This document shows, piece after piece, positions 26,329 to 33,371 of a stretch of DNA of 64,000 bases. The DNA comes from an uncultured Eubacteriales bacterium (GTDB taxonomy: Bacteria; Bacillota; Clostridia; Oscillospirales; Oscillospiraceae). The notes beneath the pieces are model-generated. The model was not told the DNA's origin. It worked only from the letters and a program-made list of their open reading frames with translations, and searched no databases. How positions within the stretch are numbered: position 1 is the stretch's first letter; each line of letters starts with the position of its first letter. The stretch is taken from positions 1 through 64,000 of the forward strand of contig CABUJV010000001.1 in the NCBI GenBank assembly GCA_902492005.1, written 5' to 3'. A program made the translations under genes and the position numbers.

Positions 26329-26541
26329 ATGCGGCCGACGCTCGCCGATACCGCTCTTGCAAGAGAGAAACTTATGCTTGACCGACTAAGCGCTGCGGTC
26401 AATGCGTTTTACGAAAATCCACAAAATATGCAAGCCTATTTGGCTTGGAAGAAAAACAAGGAGGCAAAACAAAATGAAAATCACCGTAACAATGGAACTG
26501 ACTCAGGAAAACCTGAGCAAGCTGAGAGCCCTGCTCCCTGA
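26329..26541 (+). CDS. Small phage protein of unknown function
   Basis: 70 aa with a helical N-terminal part (ALAREKLMLDRLSAAVNAFY, then NPQNMQAYLAWKKNKE). The last 22 codons overlap the next gene in another frame. No clear ribosome binding site lies before the ATG at 26329; an internal ATG at 26374 is an alternative. I recognise no function. Confidence 0.5.
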   Translation: MRPTLADTALAREKLMLDRLSAAVNAFYENPQNMQAYLAWKKNKEAKQNENHRNNGTDSGKPEQAESPAP

Positions 26542-26842
26542 CACCGAGATTCCCGGTCAGGTAAGTATGTTCGATTCCCCTTCGGAAAAGCCTGTCGAGC
26601 CCACGGCTGAGGCTCCTAAGACCGAGGCCCCTGCTCCTGCGACCGAGGCTCCTAAGACCGAGGACAAGCCTATCACGAAGACCGACATCCGCGCCGTCGC
26701 CCTGAAGCTCTCCAAAGCTGGCAAGCAGAAAGAGCTCGCTGACATCTTTGCGAAGTTCGGTTGCAAGAAACTCTCCGACTTCGACAGCCGCACGGAAGAC
26801 TATCCGGCGCTTATGAAAGAGCTGGTGAGTGTCAATGGCTAA
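26474..26842 (+). CDS. Early phage protein with Pro/Glu/Thr/Ala-rich linker
   Basis: 122 aa from the ATG at 26474 behind ACAAGGAGGC. A short N-terminal segment (MKITVTMELTQENLSKLRAL) and a repetitive acidic linker (repeats of EAPKTEAPAPAT type) precede a conserved helical C-terminal part (TKTDIRAVALKLSKAGKQKE, then FAKFGCKKLSDFDSR). Such proteins accompany DUF2800/DUF2815 genes in Firmicute phages and are often mislabelled rRNA biogenesis protein. The helical part may be protein- or DNA-binding; function unknown. Confidence 0.65.
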   Translation: MKITVTMELTQENLSKLRALLPDTEIPGQVSMFDSPSEKPVEPTAEAPKTEAPAPATEAPKTEDKPITKTDIRAVALKLSKAGKQKELADIFAKFGCKKLSDFDSRTEDYPALMKELVSVNG

Positions 26843-27995
26843 GCACGCACTACTTTCCGCAAGCGGCGCTCACCGCTGGCTCGAGTGTACGCCGAGCGCG
26901 CTGCTCGAGCTTCAATTTCCGCAGAGCACGAGCGAGTATGCCGAAGAGGGTACCGCAGCTCATGAGCTCTGCGAACTGACTGCCCGCTACTTCCTCGGCG
27001 AGGTCTCCGAGATGGACTTCGAGAATCGCCGTGACGAATTGGCAAAAGGCCCTTACTACAACGCTGAAATGCAGGAATGCGCAAATGACTACGCAAGATT
27101 TGTTGCTGAAAAGACCAAAGCTGCGCAGGAGTCTTGCGAGGATGCGTTTACCGAGCTTGAGGTAAGAGTCGACTTCTCGAAGTACGTCAAGGACGGCTTT
27201 GGCACCGGCGACTGTATCATCGTCGCTGACAAGGTCCTCGAAATCGTGGACTTCAAGTATGGCAAGGGCGTCCGTGTCGAGGCGACTGGTAACCCTCAGA
27301 TGAAGCTCTACGCCATTGGCGCGCTTCTCAAGTACAACACGCTTTTCGACATCAACTCCGTTCGCATGACGATTTTCCAGCCACGTCTCTCGGGCGTTCA
27401 GAGCTCCGACGAAATCACCGTCAGAGAGCTGCTCGAGTGGGCCGAGAAGTATGTCAAGCCTCGCGCTAAGCTGGCCTATAAGGGCGAAGGCGAGTTTGCC
27501 CCGTCCGAAGAGGTCTGCAAGTTCTGCCGAGCAAAAGCCCAGTGCAAAGCGAGGGCTGACAAGAATCTCAAGCTCTTCGATGAGGCCCCGGACGCTATGC
27601 TCCTGACTCCTGAAGAGGCAGGCGCGATTCTTGAAAAGGCCGCGGATATTCAGGCGTGGCTTACGGACCTTGAAGGCCTTGTGTCTTCTACGCTGCTCAG
27701 CGGTCAGCCTGTTACAGGCTGGAAGATGGTCGAAGGCCGCAGCAACCGCAAGTTCGCGGACGAGCTGAAAGTCGTCGAGGCTATGAAGTCTGCTGGCTAT
27801 GACGAAAGTCTGCTCTACGAGCGCAAGCTGATTACCCTGACTCAGATGGAGAAGGACTTCGGTAAGAAGGCCGTGTCGGAAACGCTCGGCGAGCTTATCG
27901 TCAAGCCTCAGGGCAAGCCTACTCTGGCTCCTGCGAAGGACAAGCGTCCTGAGTTCAAGCCTGAGGAACAGCTTCTCGCTGAGTTCGATAAGTAA
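26835..27995 (+). CDS. DUF2800 protein, Cas4/RecB-like nuclease fold
   Basis: 386 aa from the ATG at 26835. DUF2800 is a PD-(D/E)XK nuclease-like family in phage replication modules. Visible marks: LSASGAHRWLECTPSALLEL (Cys), EGTAAHELCELTARYFLG, the catalytic-like GTGDCIIVADKVLEIVDFKY GKG region (D...DFK pattern), and a C-terminal Cys cluster CKFCRAKAQCKAR, like the Fe-S cluster of Cas4/AddB nucleases. Likely acts on phage DNA ends or in recombination (inference). It overlaps the previous gene by 8 bases. Confidence 0.8.
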   Translation: MAKHALLSASGAHRWLECTPSALLELQFPQSTSEYAEEGTAAHELCELTARYFLGEVSEMDFENRRDELAKGPYYNAEMQECANDYARFVAEKTKAAQESCEDAFTELEVRVDFSKYVKDGFGTGDCIIVADKVLEIVDFKYGKGVRVEATGNPQMKLYAIGALLKYNTLFDINSVRMTIFQPRLSGVQSSDEITVRELLEWAEKYVKPRAKLAYKGEGEFAPSEEVCKFCRAKAQCKARADKNLKLFDEAPDAMLLTPEEAGAILEKAADIQAWLTDLEGLVSSTLLSGQPVTGWKMVEGRSNRKFADELKVVEAMKSAGYDESLLYERKLITLTQMEKDFGKKAVSETLGELIVKPQGKPTLAPAKDKRPEFKPEEQLLAEFDK

Positions 27996-28007
27996 GGAGG
28001 TCTCGTT

Positions 28008-28541
28008 ATGACGGAAGCGGCAAGACGCAGAACGCGGGCGAGAATCCGCCTTATTAAAATCCAGTGGCTCCTCATTCTGGCGCTCATTGTCGCCTTGATT
28101 ATCTCGTTCGTTACGAGACCGAGCGCTTCCGTTCCTGATGAGCCTGAGTCTTCGCCCGTTCGGGTAGAAGCTCCTGAGCCGATTACCGAGACCGCCGCGC
28201 CGGAGCCTGAGCTTATTGAGCTCGGCGAGTTCAAGACTACCGCCTATTGCGCTTGCGTTAAGTGCTGCGGTATCTGGAGCGCGGAACACCCTTCTCGGGT
28301 CGGTACCGATTACGTGCAGCGAACAAAGAGCGGCACGATTCCGACCGCGGACCGCACGGTCTCGGTTGACCCCGATGTGATACCTCTCGGAACGGTCCTC
28401 ATTATCGACGGCCACGAGTACATAGCCGAAGATACGGGAAGCGCCGTTAAGGGAAATGTTATCGACATCTATTTTGACTCACATGAGCTCGCCGTCGAGT
28501 ACGGCGTTCAGATGAAAACTATTTATATTAAAGGAGATTGA
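28008..28541 (+). CDS. Membrane-anchored 3D-domain protein
   Basis: 177 aa. One N-terminal transmembrane helix (IQWLLILALIVALIISFVT) and a Pro/Glu-rich spacer lead to a C-terminal 3D domain, the double-psi barrel of MltA/RpfB/YabE-type muralytic proteins: TTAYCACVKCCG, VSVDPDVIPLGT, and IAEDTGSAVKGNVIDIYF with the three Asp residues. It would act on peptidoglycan outside the cell. It sits, oddly, between DUF2800 and the ssDNA-binding protein in the early region, with an 11-bp spacing and its own GGAGG site. Confidence 0.82.
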   Translation: MTEAARRRTRARIRLIKIQWLLILALIVALIISFVTRPSASVPDEPESSPVRVEAPEPITETAAPEPELIELGEFKTTAYCACVKCCGIWSAEHPSRVGTDYVQRTKSGTIPTADRTVSVDPDVIPLGTVLIIDGHEYIAEDTGSAVKGNVIDIYFDSHELAVEYGVQMKTIYIKGD

Positions 28542-28545
28542 TACT

Positions 28546-29109
28546 ATGTCTACTCAAATCACTACTGGTAAGGTCCGTTTTTCCTACTGCAACCTCTTCA
28601 CCCCTCGCGCCGTTCAGGAAGGCGCTACGCCGAAGTACAGCGTTACCCTCCTGATTCCGAAGAGCGACAAGGCCACCATGCAGAAAATCAAGGCCGCTAT
28701 GGACGAGGCTAAGCAGAAGTTCATGGCAAGCAATAGCGGCAAGAAGCTGCCTACTAACCTCAAGAGCACGCTGCACGACGGCGACGGCGAACGCCCGAAC
28801 GGCGGCGAATTCGGCGAAGAGTGCAAGGGCTGCTACGTTATCACCGTCAGCTCCAACAACAAGCCCGTTCTCGTCCACGCGGACAAGACTCCGCTGACTG
28901 ACCCTCAGGAGCTCTACTCCGGCTGCTACGGCCGCGCAATCATCAACTTCTACGTGTATGACACGCAGGGCAACAAGGGTATCTCTGCTGGCCTCAACGG
29001 TATCATGAAGCTCTACGATGGCGAGCCTCTGGGCGGCGGCGTTGTTACGGATTCCGATTGGGACGACGGCTGGGAAGACGAGGACGACAACGACGACCTC
29101 CTCGGTTAA
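28546..29109 (+). CDS. DUF2815 single-strand DNA-binding protein
   Basis: 187 aa. DUF2815 proteins have an OB fold like T7 gp2.5. Visible: KVRFSYCNLFTPRAVQEG, PKYSVTLLIPKSD, LYSGCYGRAIINFYVYD, and a highly acidic C-terminal tail (DWDDGWEDEDDNDDLLG) typical of SSBs that recruit replication partners. It precedes the DNA polymerase gene by 66 bp. Confidence 0.88.
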   Translation: MSTQITTGKVRFSYCNLFTPRAVQEGATPKYSVTLLIPKSDKATMQKIKAAMDEAKQKFMASNSGKKLPTNLKSTLHDGDGERPNGGEFGEECKGCYVITVSSNNKPVLVHADKTPLTDPQELYSGCYGRAIINFYVYDTQGNKGISAGLNGIMKLYDGEPLGGGVVTDSDWDDGWEDEDDNDDLLG

Positions 29110-29175
29110 GCGTATGCTCCGGCGCGTTCGTCTCGGATTTGCTGAGGCGAACGCCGCCCGGAGGAAGGAGGCAAT

Positions 29176-31122
29176 ATGAGAACATTAGCAATCGATATAG
29201 AGACCTACAGCTCGGTCTCTCTGCAAAAGTGCGGCGTCTACGCCTACGCTCAGAGTCCCGATTTTGAGATTCTTCTCTTCGGGTACGCTTGGGACGACGG
29301 CCCGGTCGAGGTTATCGACCTCGCCAGAGGCGAGAGCCTGCCTGAGGAGCTCCAGAACGCTCTGTATGACCCCGAAATCTTGAAGACAGCATTCAATGCG
29401 TCTTTTGAACGGACTTGTCTGAGCGCGTTTATGGGCCGCGTGACGCCGCCCGAGCAATGGAGCTGCACTGCAGTTATGGCCCGAGAGTTGGGTCTGCCCG
29501 GTAGCTTGGAAGCTGTCGGCGAAGTCATCGGACTTCCTGAAGACAAGCAGAAGTCTAAGACCGGCCGGGCGCTTATCCGTTACTTCTCGATACCTTGTAA
29601 GCCTACGAAGACGAACGGCAACCGGACCCGCAACCTTCCTGAGCATGACCCGGACCGCTGGGCTATCTACGTTGAGTACAACCGTCAGGACGTCGTCTCG
29701 GAGCGGGCTATCCGGCAGAAGCTCTCTCGCTTCCCGGTATATGAGAAGGAACAGCCCCTCTGGATTCACGACCAGCATATCAATGACCGCGGCGTCGGCG
29801 TGGACCTTAACCTCGCGGAACATGCAGTCGAGATTGACGCCGTTATCAAGGCGAGACTTCTTGAGCAGGCTAAGGAACTTACGGGCCTTGAAAACCCGAA
29901 GAGTACTGCGCAGCTCAAGAGCTGGATTGAGGACACCGCGGGTATCGAGGTCGAGAGCCTTAACAAGAAGAGTATCGCCGGCGTAAGAGCTGACGCTGAC
30001 TGCGACGCGGTAGACCGTATGCTCGACATCAGAGCGGGGCTTGCGAAGACCTCGACTGAAAAATACAACGCTATGCTCCGCACGGCTTGCCCGGACGGGC
30101 GCATTCGTGGCCTGACTCAGTTTTACGGTGCAGCGCGTACCGGTCGATGGGCCGGCCGCCTTGTACAAATGCAGAACTTACCGCAGAATAAAATGCCGGA
30201 CCGTGACCTTGATACCGCAAGGCAGCTCGTTGAGGCCGGAGACCTTGAAACCCTTGAAATGCTCTTCGACGACATTTCCGGGACCCTCTCGCAGCTTATC
30301 CGCACGGCCTTTATCCCGAGACCCGGCTATCGCTTCATCGTGTCTGACTTCTCCGCGATTGAGGCCCGTGTTATCGCATGGCTTGCAAGCGAAGAGTGGC
30401 GCATGGAGGTTTTCAAGACCCACGGCAAAATCTATGAGGCTTCCGCCGAGCAGATGTTTCACCTTCCGAAGGGCTCCGTCAAGAAGGGCGACCCTATGCG
30501 ACAGAAAGGGAAAATCGCTGAGCTCGCGCTCGGCTACGGCGGCAGCGTCGGCGCTCTGAAATCTATGGGCGCTCTCGAGATGGGGCTTGAGGAGTCTGAG
30601 CTGAAACCGCTCGTCAATAGCTGGCGCGCTGCAAATCCCGCAATCACCAAATTGTGGTGGGACACGGACGCTGCTGCCCGCAGGACCATTCAGACAAAGG
30701 CACCTACTAAGCTGCCTTTCGGTATGGGCTTCTACAAACAAGGCCCTCTCCTCAAGCTGCGACTTCCGAATGGCCGCGAGCTGAGCTACGTAAAGCCCAG
30801 AATCGACGATGACAGTATCACCTACGAAGGCACAATTCAGTCCTCGGGCGGCTGGGGTCGTATTGAGTCCTATGGCCCGAAACTCGTGGAGAACATTGTT
30901 CAGGCTACAGCGCGAGACTGTCTTGCGGTCGCCATCGACCGTCTGGAGCGGGCCGGTTTTCCGGTCGTGTTCCACGTTCACGACGAAGTTATCTGCGAGG
31001 TACCTATCGGCGTAAGCTCTGCCGAGGAAATCAGCAAAATTATGTCGGAGCCCATCGAGTGGGCGACTGGCTTACCGCTCAAGGCTGACGCCTATGAGTG
31101 CGAATACTATAGAAAGGACTAA
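29176..31122 (+). CDS. Family A DNA polymerase (phage type)
   Basis: 648 aa replicative polymerase. N-terminal 3'-5' exonuclease fold (LAIDIETYS at residues 3-11). Polymerase motif A is DFSAIEARVIAWLA (about 390), motif B is RQKGKIAELALGYGG (about 442) and motif C is HVHDEVICEVP with the HDE triad (about 601). Shorter than host Pol I and lacking the 5'-3' exonuclease, as usual for this phage subfamily. Adjacent nucleotide-metabolism genes form a replication block with it. Confidence 0.95.
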   Translation: MRTLAIDIETYSSVSLQKCGVYAYAQSPDFEILLFGYAWDDGPVEVIDLARGESLPEELQNALYDPEILKTAFNASFERTCLSAFMGRVTPPEQWSCTAVMARELGLPGSLEAVGEVIGLPEDKQKSKTGRALIRYFSIPCKPTKTNGNRTRNLPEHDPDRWAIYVEYNRQDVVSERAIRQKLSRFPVYEKEQPLWIHDQHINDRGVGVDLNLAEHAVEIDAVIKARLLEQAKELTGLENPKSTAQLKSWIEDTAGIEVESLNKKSIAGVRADADCDAVDRMLDIRAGLAKTSTEKYNAMLRTACPDGRIRGLTQFYGAARTGRWAGRLVQMQNLPQNKMPDRDLDTARQLVEAGDLETLEMLFDDISGTLSQLIRTAFIPRPGYRFIVSDFSAIEARVIAWLASEEWRMEVFKTHGKIYEASAEQMFHLPKGSVKKGDPMRQKGKIAELALGYGGSVGALKSMGALEMGLEESELKPLVNSWRAANPAITKLWWDTDAAARRTIQTKAPTKLPFGMGFYKQGPLLKLRLPNGRELSYVKPRIDDDSITYEGTIQSSGGWGRIESYGPKLVENIVQATARDCLAVAIDRLERAGFPVVFHVHDEVICEVPIGVSSAEEISKIMSEPIEWATGLPLKADAYECEYYRKD

Positions 31123-31127
31123 CTGCT

Positions 31128-31463
31128 ATGAAGATAGATGTATTTAACAAGGTCGTCAAAGAGCAGCTTCTTGTCTGCGAGCACCTGCTTACCGGCAAGG
31201 GTCACGAGTATGCGCCTGACGCCGTAGATGAGAGCAATATTGACCGCCTCGCGCACTTCAAGAAGGCCGCCGCGATTATCGACGGCACTCCGAAAGAGGC
31301 TCTGCTCGGTATGCTGACAAAGCACCTCGTCTCTATCTCTGATATGTGTACCGATGGCCGCAGCTACTCTCTGGACCGCTGGACCGAGAAAATCACGGAC
31401 AGCATTAACTACCTGCTACTGCTCAAGGCTTTAGTCGAAGAGGAGGCGAACGGAAATGGATAA
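31128..31463 (+). CDS. Small phage protein, nucleotide-modification-associated (DUF1599/DUF6378-like)
   Basis: 111 aa all-helical protein with GKGHEYAPDA, DRLAHFKKAAAI, MLTKHLVSISDM and WTEKITDSINYLLLLKAL. These are the conserved blocks of a MazG-like family often found beside phage nucleotide-metabolism genes. It starts 5 bp after the polymerase and overlaps thyX by 8 bases. A pyrophosphohydrolase-like or structural role is inference; the exact family number is uncertain. Confidence 0.65.
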   Translation: MKIDVFNKVVKEQLLVCEHLLTGKGHEYAPDAVDESNIDRLAHFKKAAAIIDGTPKEALLGMLTKHLVSISDMCTDGRSYSLDRWTEKITDSINYLLLLKALVEEEANGNG

Positions 31464-32220
31464 AATCAAAGTCGCGGTCCTCAATCCGACCGCAATCAGC
31501 GAGGCCGAGAAGATGATGGTATGCGCCGCCCGCTTAACGCAGCGCGGGCACACGGTCAAAGACCTCTCTGACTTCCTTGCTCTCTACGATAAAGAGTACA
31601 CCGAGAAAACGGCTAAGGTTATGACCCAGCTTCCGCACCCTACGATTCAGAAGTTCGCGGTCATCAACGCTGTAATTGTCGGAGCGTCAAGGAGATTCCT
31701 CGCTCAGATTACGAGGCACCAAAACGAGGTCAAGTTCATGTCTGCGTCATTGCAGTACAGCGACTACTCGGACGAGGCCGACTTCGTTGTCCCTTATGAG
31801 CTGCTTGACAGTCAAATGCGTTTCTCCTACCTCTCTCAGTGTCAGGACGCTATGCGGAAATATAAGCTCCTTGTCGAGTACGGTGTGGACAATGATTCCG
31901 CCGGCTATCTGGCTCCGCAAGGCTTGAGAAACGTTCTGATTATCAGCGCGACGCCTTATCAGTGGAAGCACATGATAAGCCAGAGAACTTGCCGGCGTAA
32001 TACCGCCGAAACCCGCTACGTTATGCTCCGCCTTTGGGAAGAGCTTTACGAATTGGCTCCGGCTCTCTTCTCTCCTGAGACGACCGGCCCCTACTGCATG
32101 AAGGGTAAATGCCTTGAGGGTAAGATGGCTTGCGGGACTCCGCTGTCGTCCGACCTTACGCCTCACGATATTCTCGAGCGGGATTTTCCGCTCTGTATGG
32201 AGGTGCGAGATGAAGATTAA
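31456..32220 (+). CDS. thyX: FAD-dependent thymidylate synthase-like protein (ThyX), divergent
   Basis: It would make dTMP from dUMP with folate and FAD. 254 aa. The ThyX motif RHRx7SxSxR appears as RHQNEVKFMSASLQY, with Gln for the third-position Arg and Gln for the Arg of SxR. Later conserved segments: GYLAPQGLRNVLIISAT, then QWKHMISQRTCRRNTAETRY. Extra Cys residues lie in YCMKGKCLEGKMACG. The family call is good; whether activity is classical is less sure because of the altered motif. In the block polymerase-thyX-dut-dCMP deaminase it fits phage dTTP supply. Confidence 0.82.
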   Translation: MDKIKVAVLNPTAISEAEKMMVCAARLTQRGHTVKDLSDFLALYDKEYTEKTAKVMTQLPHPTIQKFAVINAVIVGASRRFLAQITRHQNEVKFMSASLQYSDYSDEADFVVPYELLDSQMRFSYLSQCQDAMRKYKLLVEYGVDNDSAGYLAPQGLRNVLIISATPYQWKHMISQRTCRRNTAETRYVMLRLWEELYELAPALFSPETTGPYCMKGKCLEGKMACGTPLSSDLTPHDILERDFPLCMEVRDED

Positions 32221-32614
32221 GCTGATTGACTTTAACGGTCCCGCTCCTGTACGAGCGCATGACAACGACGCCGGTGCGGACGTGTTCAGCCCCAGAGACC
32301 AGACCATCTATCCGGGGCAGGTTTACAAGCTGCCTCTCGGCTTCGGTCTGGAACTGCCTGACGGCTATGTGGGGTACATATTTCCTCGCAGCAGCCTGAG
32401 TGCTCGCGGTATCGTATGCGAGCTTCCGCCCATTGACTCTGGGTATCGCGGAGAGGTCCACGCCATCGTCTCGAATGTCGGTGGCGACGGCTACGACATC
32501 AAGAAGGGTGACCGTATCGGCCAGCTCGTGATTATGCCGGTCGTTATCCCTGAGTTCACCTATGACGAGGGTGCTGCTCGAGGGTCTGGGGCCTTCGGCA
32601 GCAGCGGAAGATAA
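32210..32614 (+). CDS. dut: dUTP diphosphatase
   Basis: 134 aa from the ATG at 32210 (ribosome binding site ATGGAGGTG), overlapping thyX by 11 bases. It hydrolyses dUTP to dUMP, keeping uracil out of phage DNA and feeding ThyX. Five trimeric-dUTPase motifs are visible: HDNDAGADVF, PRSSLSARGIV, PPIDSGYRGEVHA (catalytic Asp/Tyr), KKGDRIGQLVI and the C-terminal arm ARGSGAFGSSGR. Confidence 0.95.
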   Translation: MKIKLIDFNGPAPVRAHDNDAGADVFSPRDQTIYPGQVYKLPLGFGLELPDGYVGYIFPRSSLSARGIVCELPPIDSGYRGEVHAIVSNVGGDGYDIKKGDRIGQLVIMPVVIPEFTYDEGAARGSGAFGSSGR

Positions 32615-32616
32615 CC

Positions 32617-32952
32617 GTGCGGGTAAAAAAGGCGGGCGGTAAAGTTTACGGCGCTGACTTTACCGCCGCCGAGCGCAAGGCTATGAATCTCGAAATCGAG
32701 AGACAGCTTGCAGAGTACAGCCGTAAACACGCGAACGAAATCGACGCCATTATACTTTGGCAGTTACACGTGCAGTACGGCTTCGGCGAGAAGCGTCTGA
32801 GACGGTTTTACGACCGTTTCAGGGCTGAGTATTTTGACCTTATTAAAAGGTATGAAATGGATGAGGGCGACAATATCTGGCTCAACACCTACAAGCTGAA
32901 GGAAATCGGCGTCGACATTGAATCTTGGAATCGGGACGGTGAGACTGAATGA
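32617..32952 (+). CDS. Small phage protein of unknown function
   Basis: 111 aa with GTG start at 32617, 2 bp after dut. Basic N terminus, then a helical core (NLEIERQLAEYSRKHANEID, AIILWQLHVQYGFGEKRLRR). It recurs in Firmicute phage replication modules beside dCMP deaminase. No enzymatic motif is seen. It overlaps the next gene by 4 bases. Confidence 0.7.
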   Translation: MRVKKAGGKVYGADFTAAERKAMNLEIERQLAEYSRKHANEIDAIILWQLHVQYGFGEKRLRRFYDRFRAEYFDLIKRYEMDEGDNIWLNTYKLKEIGVDIESWNRDGETE

Positions 32953-33371
32953 GAATAGACAAAGACAACTACTATCTGAATATCGCAAAAGCCGTCGCGG
33001 CCCGTTCTACCTGCCTTCGCAGGCAGTATGGGGCCGTGATTGTCGCAGACGACGAAATCATCGCGACCGGTTATAACGGCGCGCCCAGAGGCGAGGCCAA
33101 CTGCTGCGACGTCGGGAAGTGCTACTGCCGAGAGCATTCCACTCCTATCGACGAGCATGCCGCCCGCCACGGGGACCAGTACGGGACTTGCGTCGCCGTT
33201 CACGCCGAGCAGAACGCGATTATTAGTGCGCCGAGGCGGTCCATGCGAGGTGCTACCCTTTACCTCGCGTGCCTCGACGATACTATTGACCCTGCTCCGT
33301 GTAATATCTGCGACCGCATGATTAAGAACGCGGGTATCACGAGAGTAGTAACGAGAGCCGGTACCTTTTAA
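32949..33371 (+). CDS. dCMP deaminase
   Basis: 140 aa. It deaminates dCMP to dUMP, the ThyX substrate. Zinc site: HAEQNAI (His and catalytic Glu) and PCNIC (two Cys). Additional ComEB-type features are GAVIVADDEIIATGYNG and the insert with Cys-His residues (CCDVGKCYC) that carries a second zinc. Overlaps both neighbours; part of the pyrimidine block. Confidence 0.93.
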   Translation: MRIDKDNYYLNIAKAVAARSTCLRRQYGAVIVADDEIIATGYNGAPRGEANCCDVGKCYCREHSTPIDEHAARHGDQYGTCVAVHAEQNAIISAPRRSMRGATLYLACLDDTIDPAPCNICDRMIKNAGITRVVTRAGTF

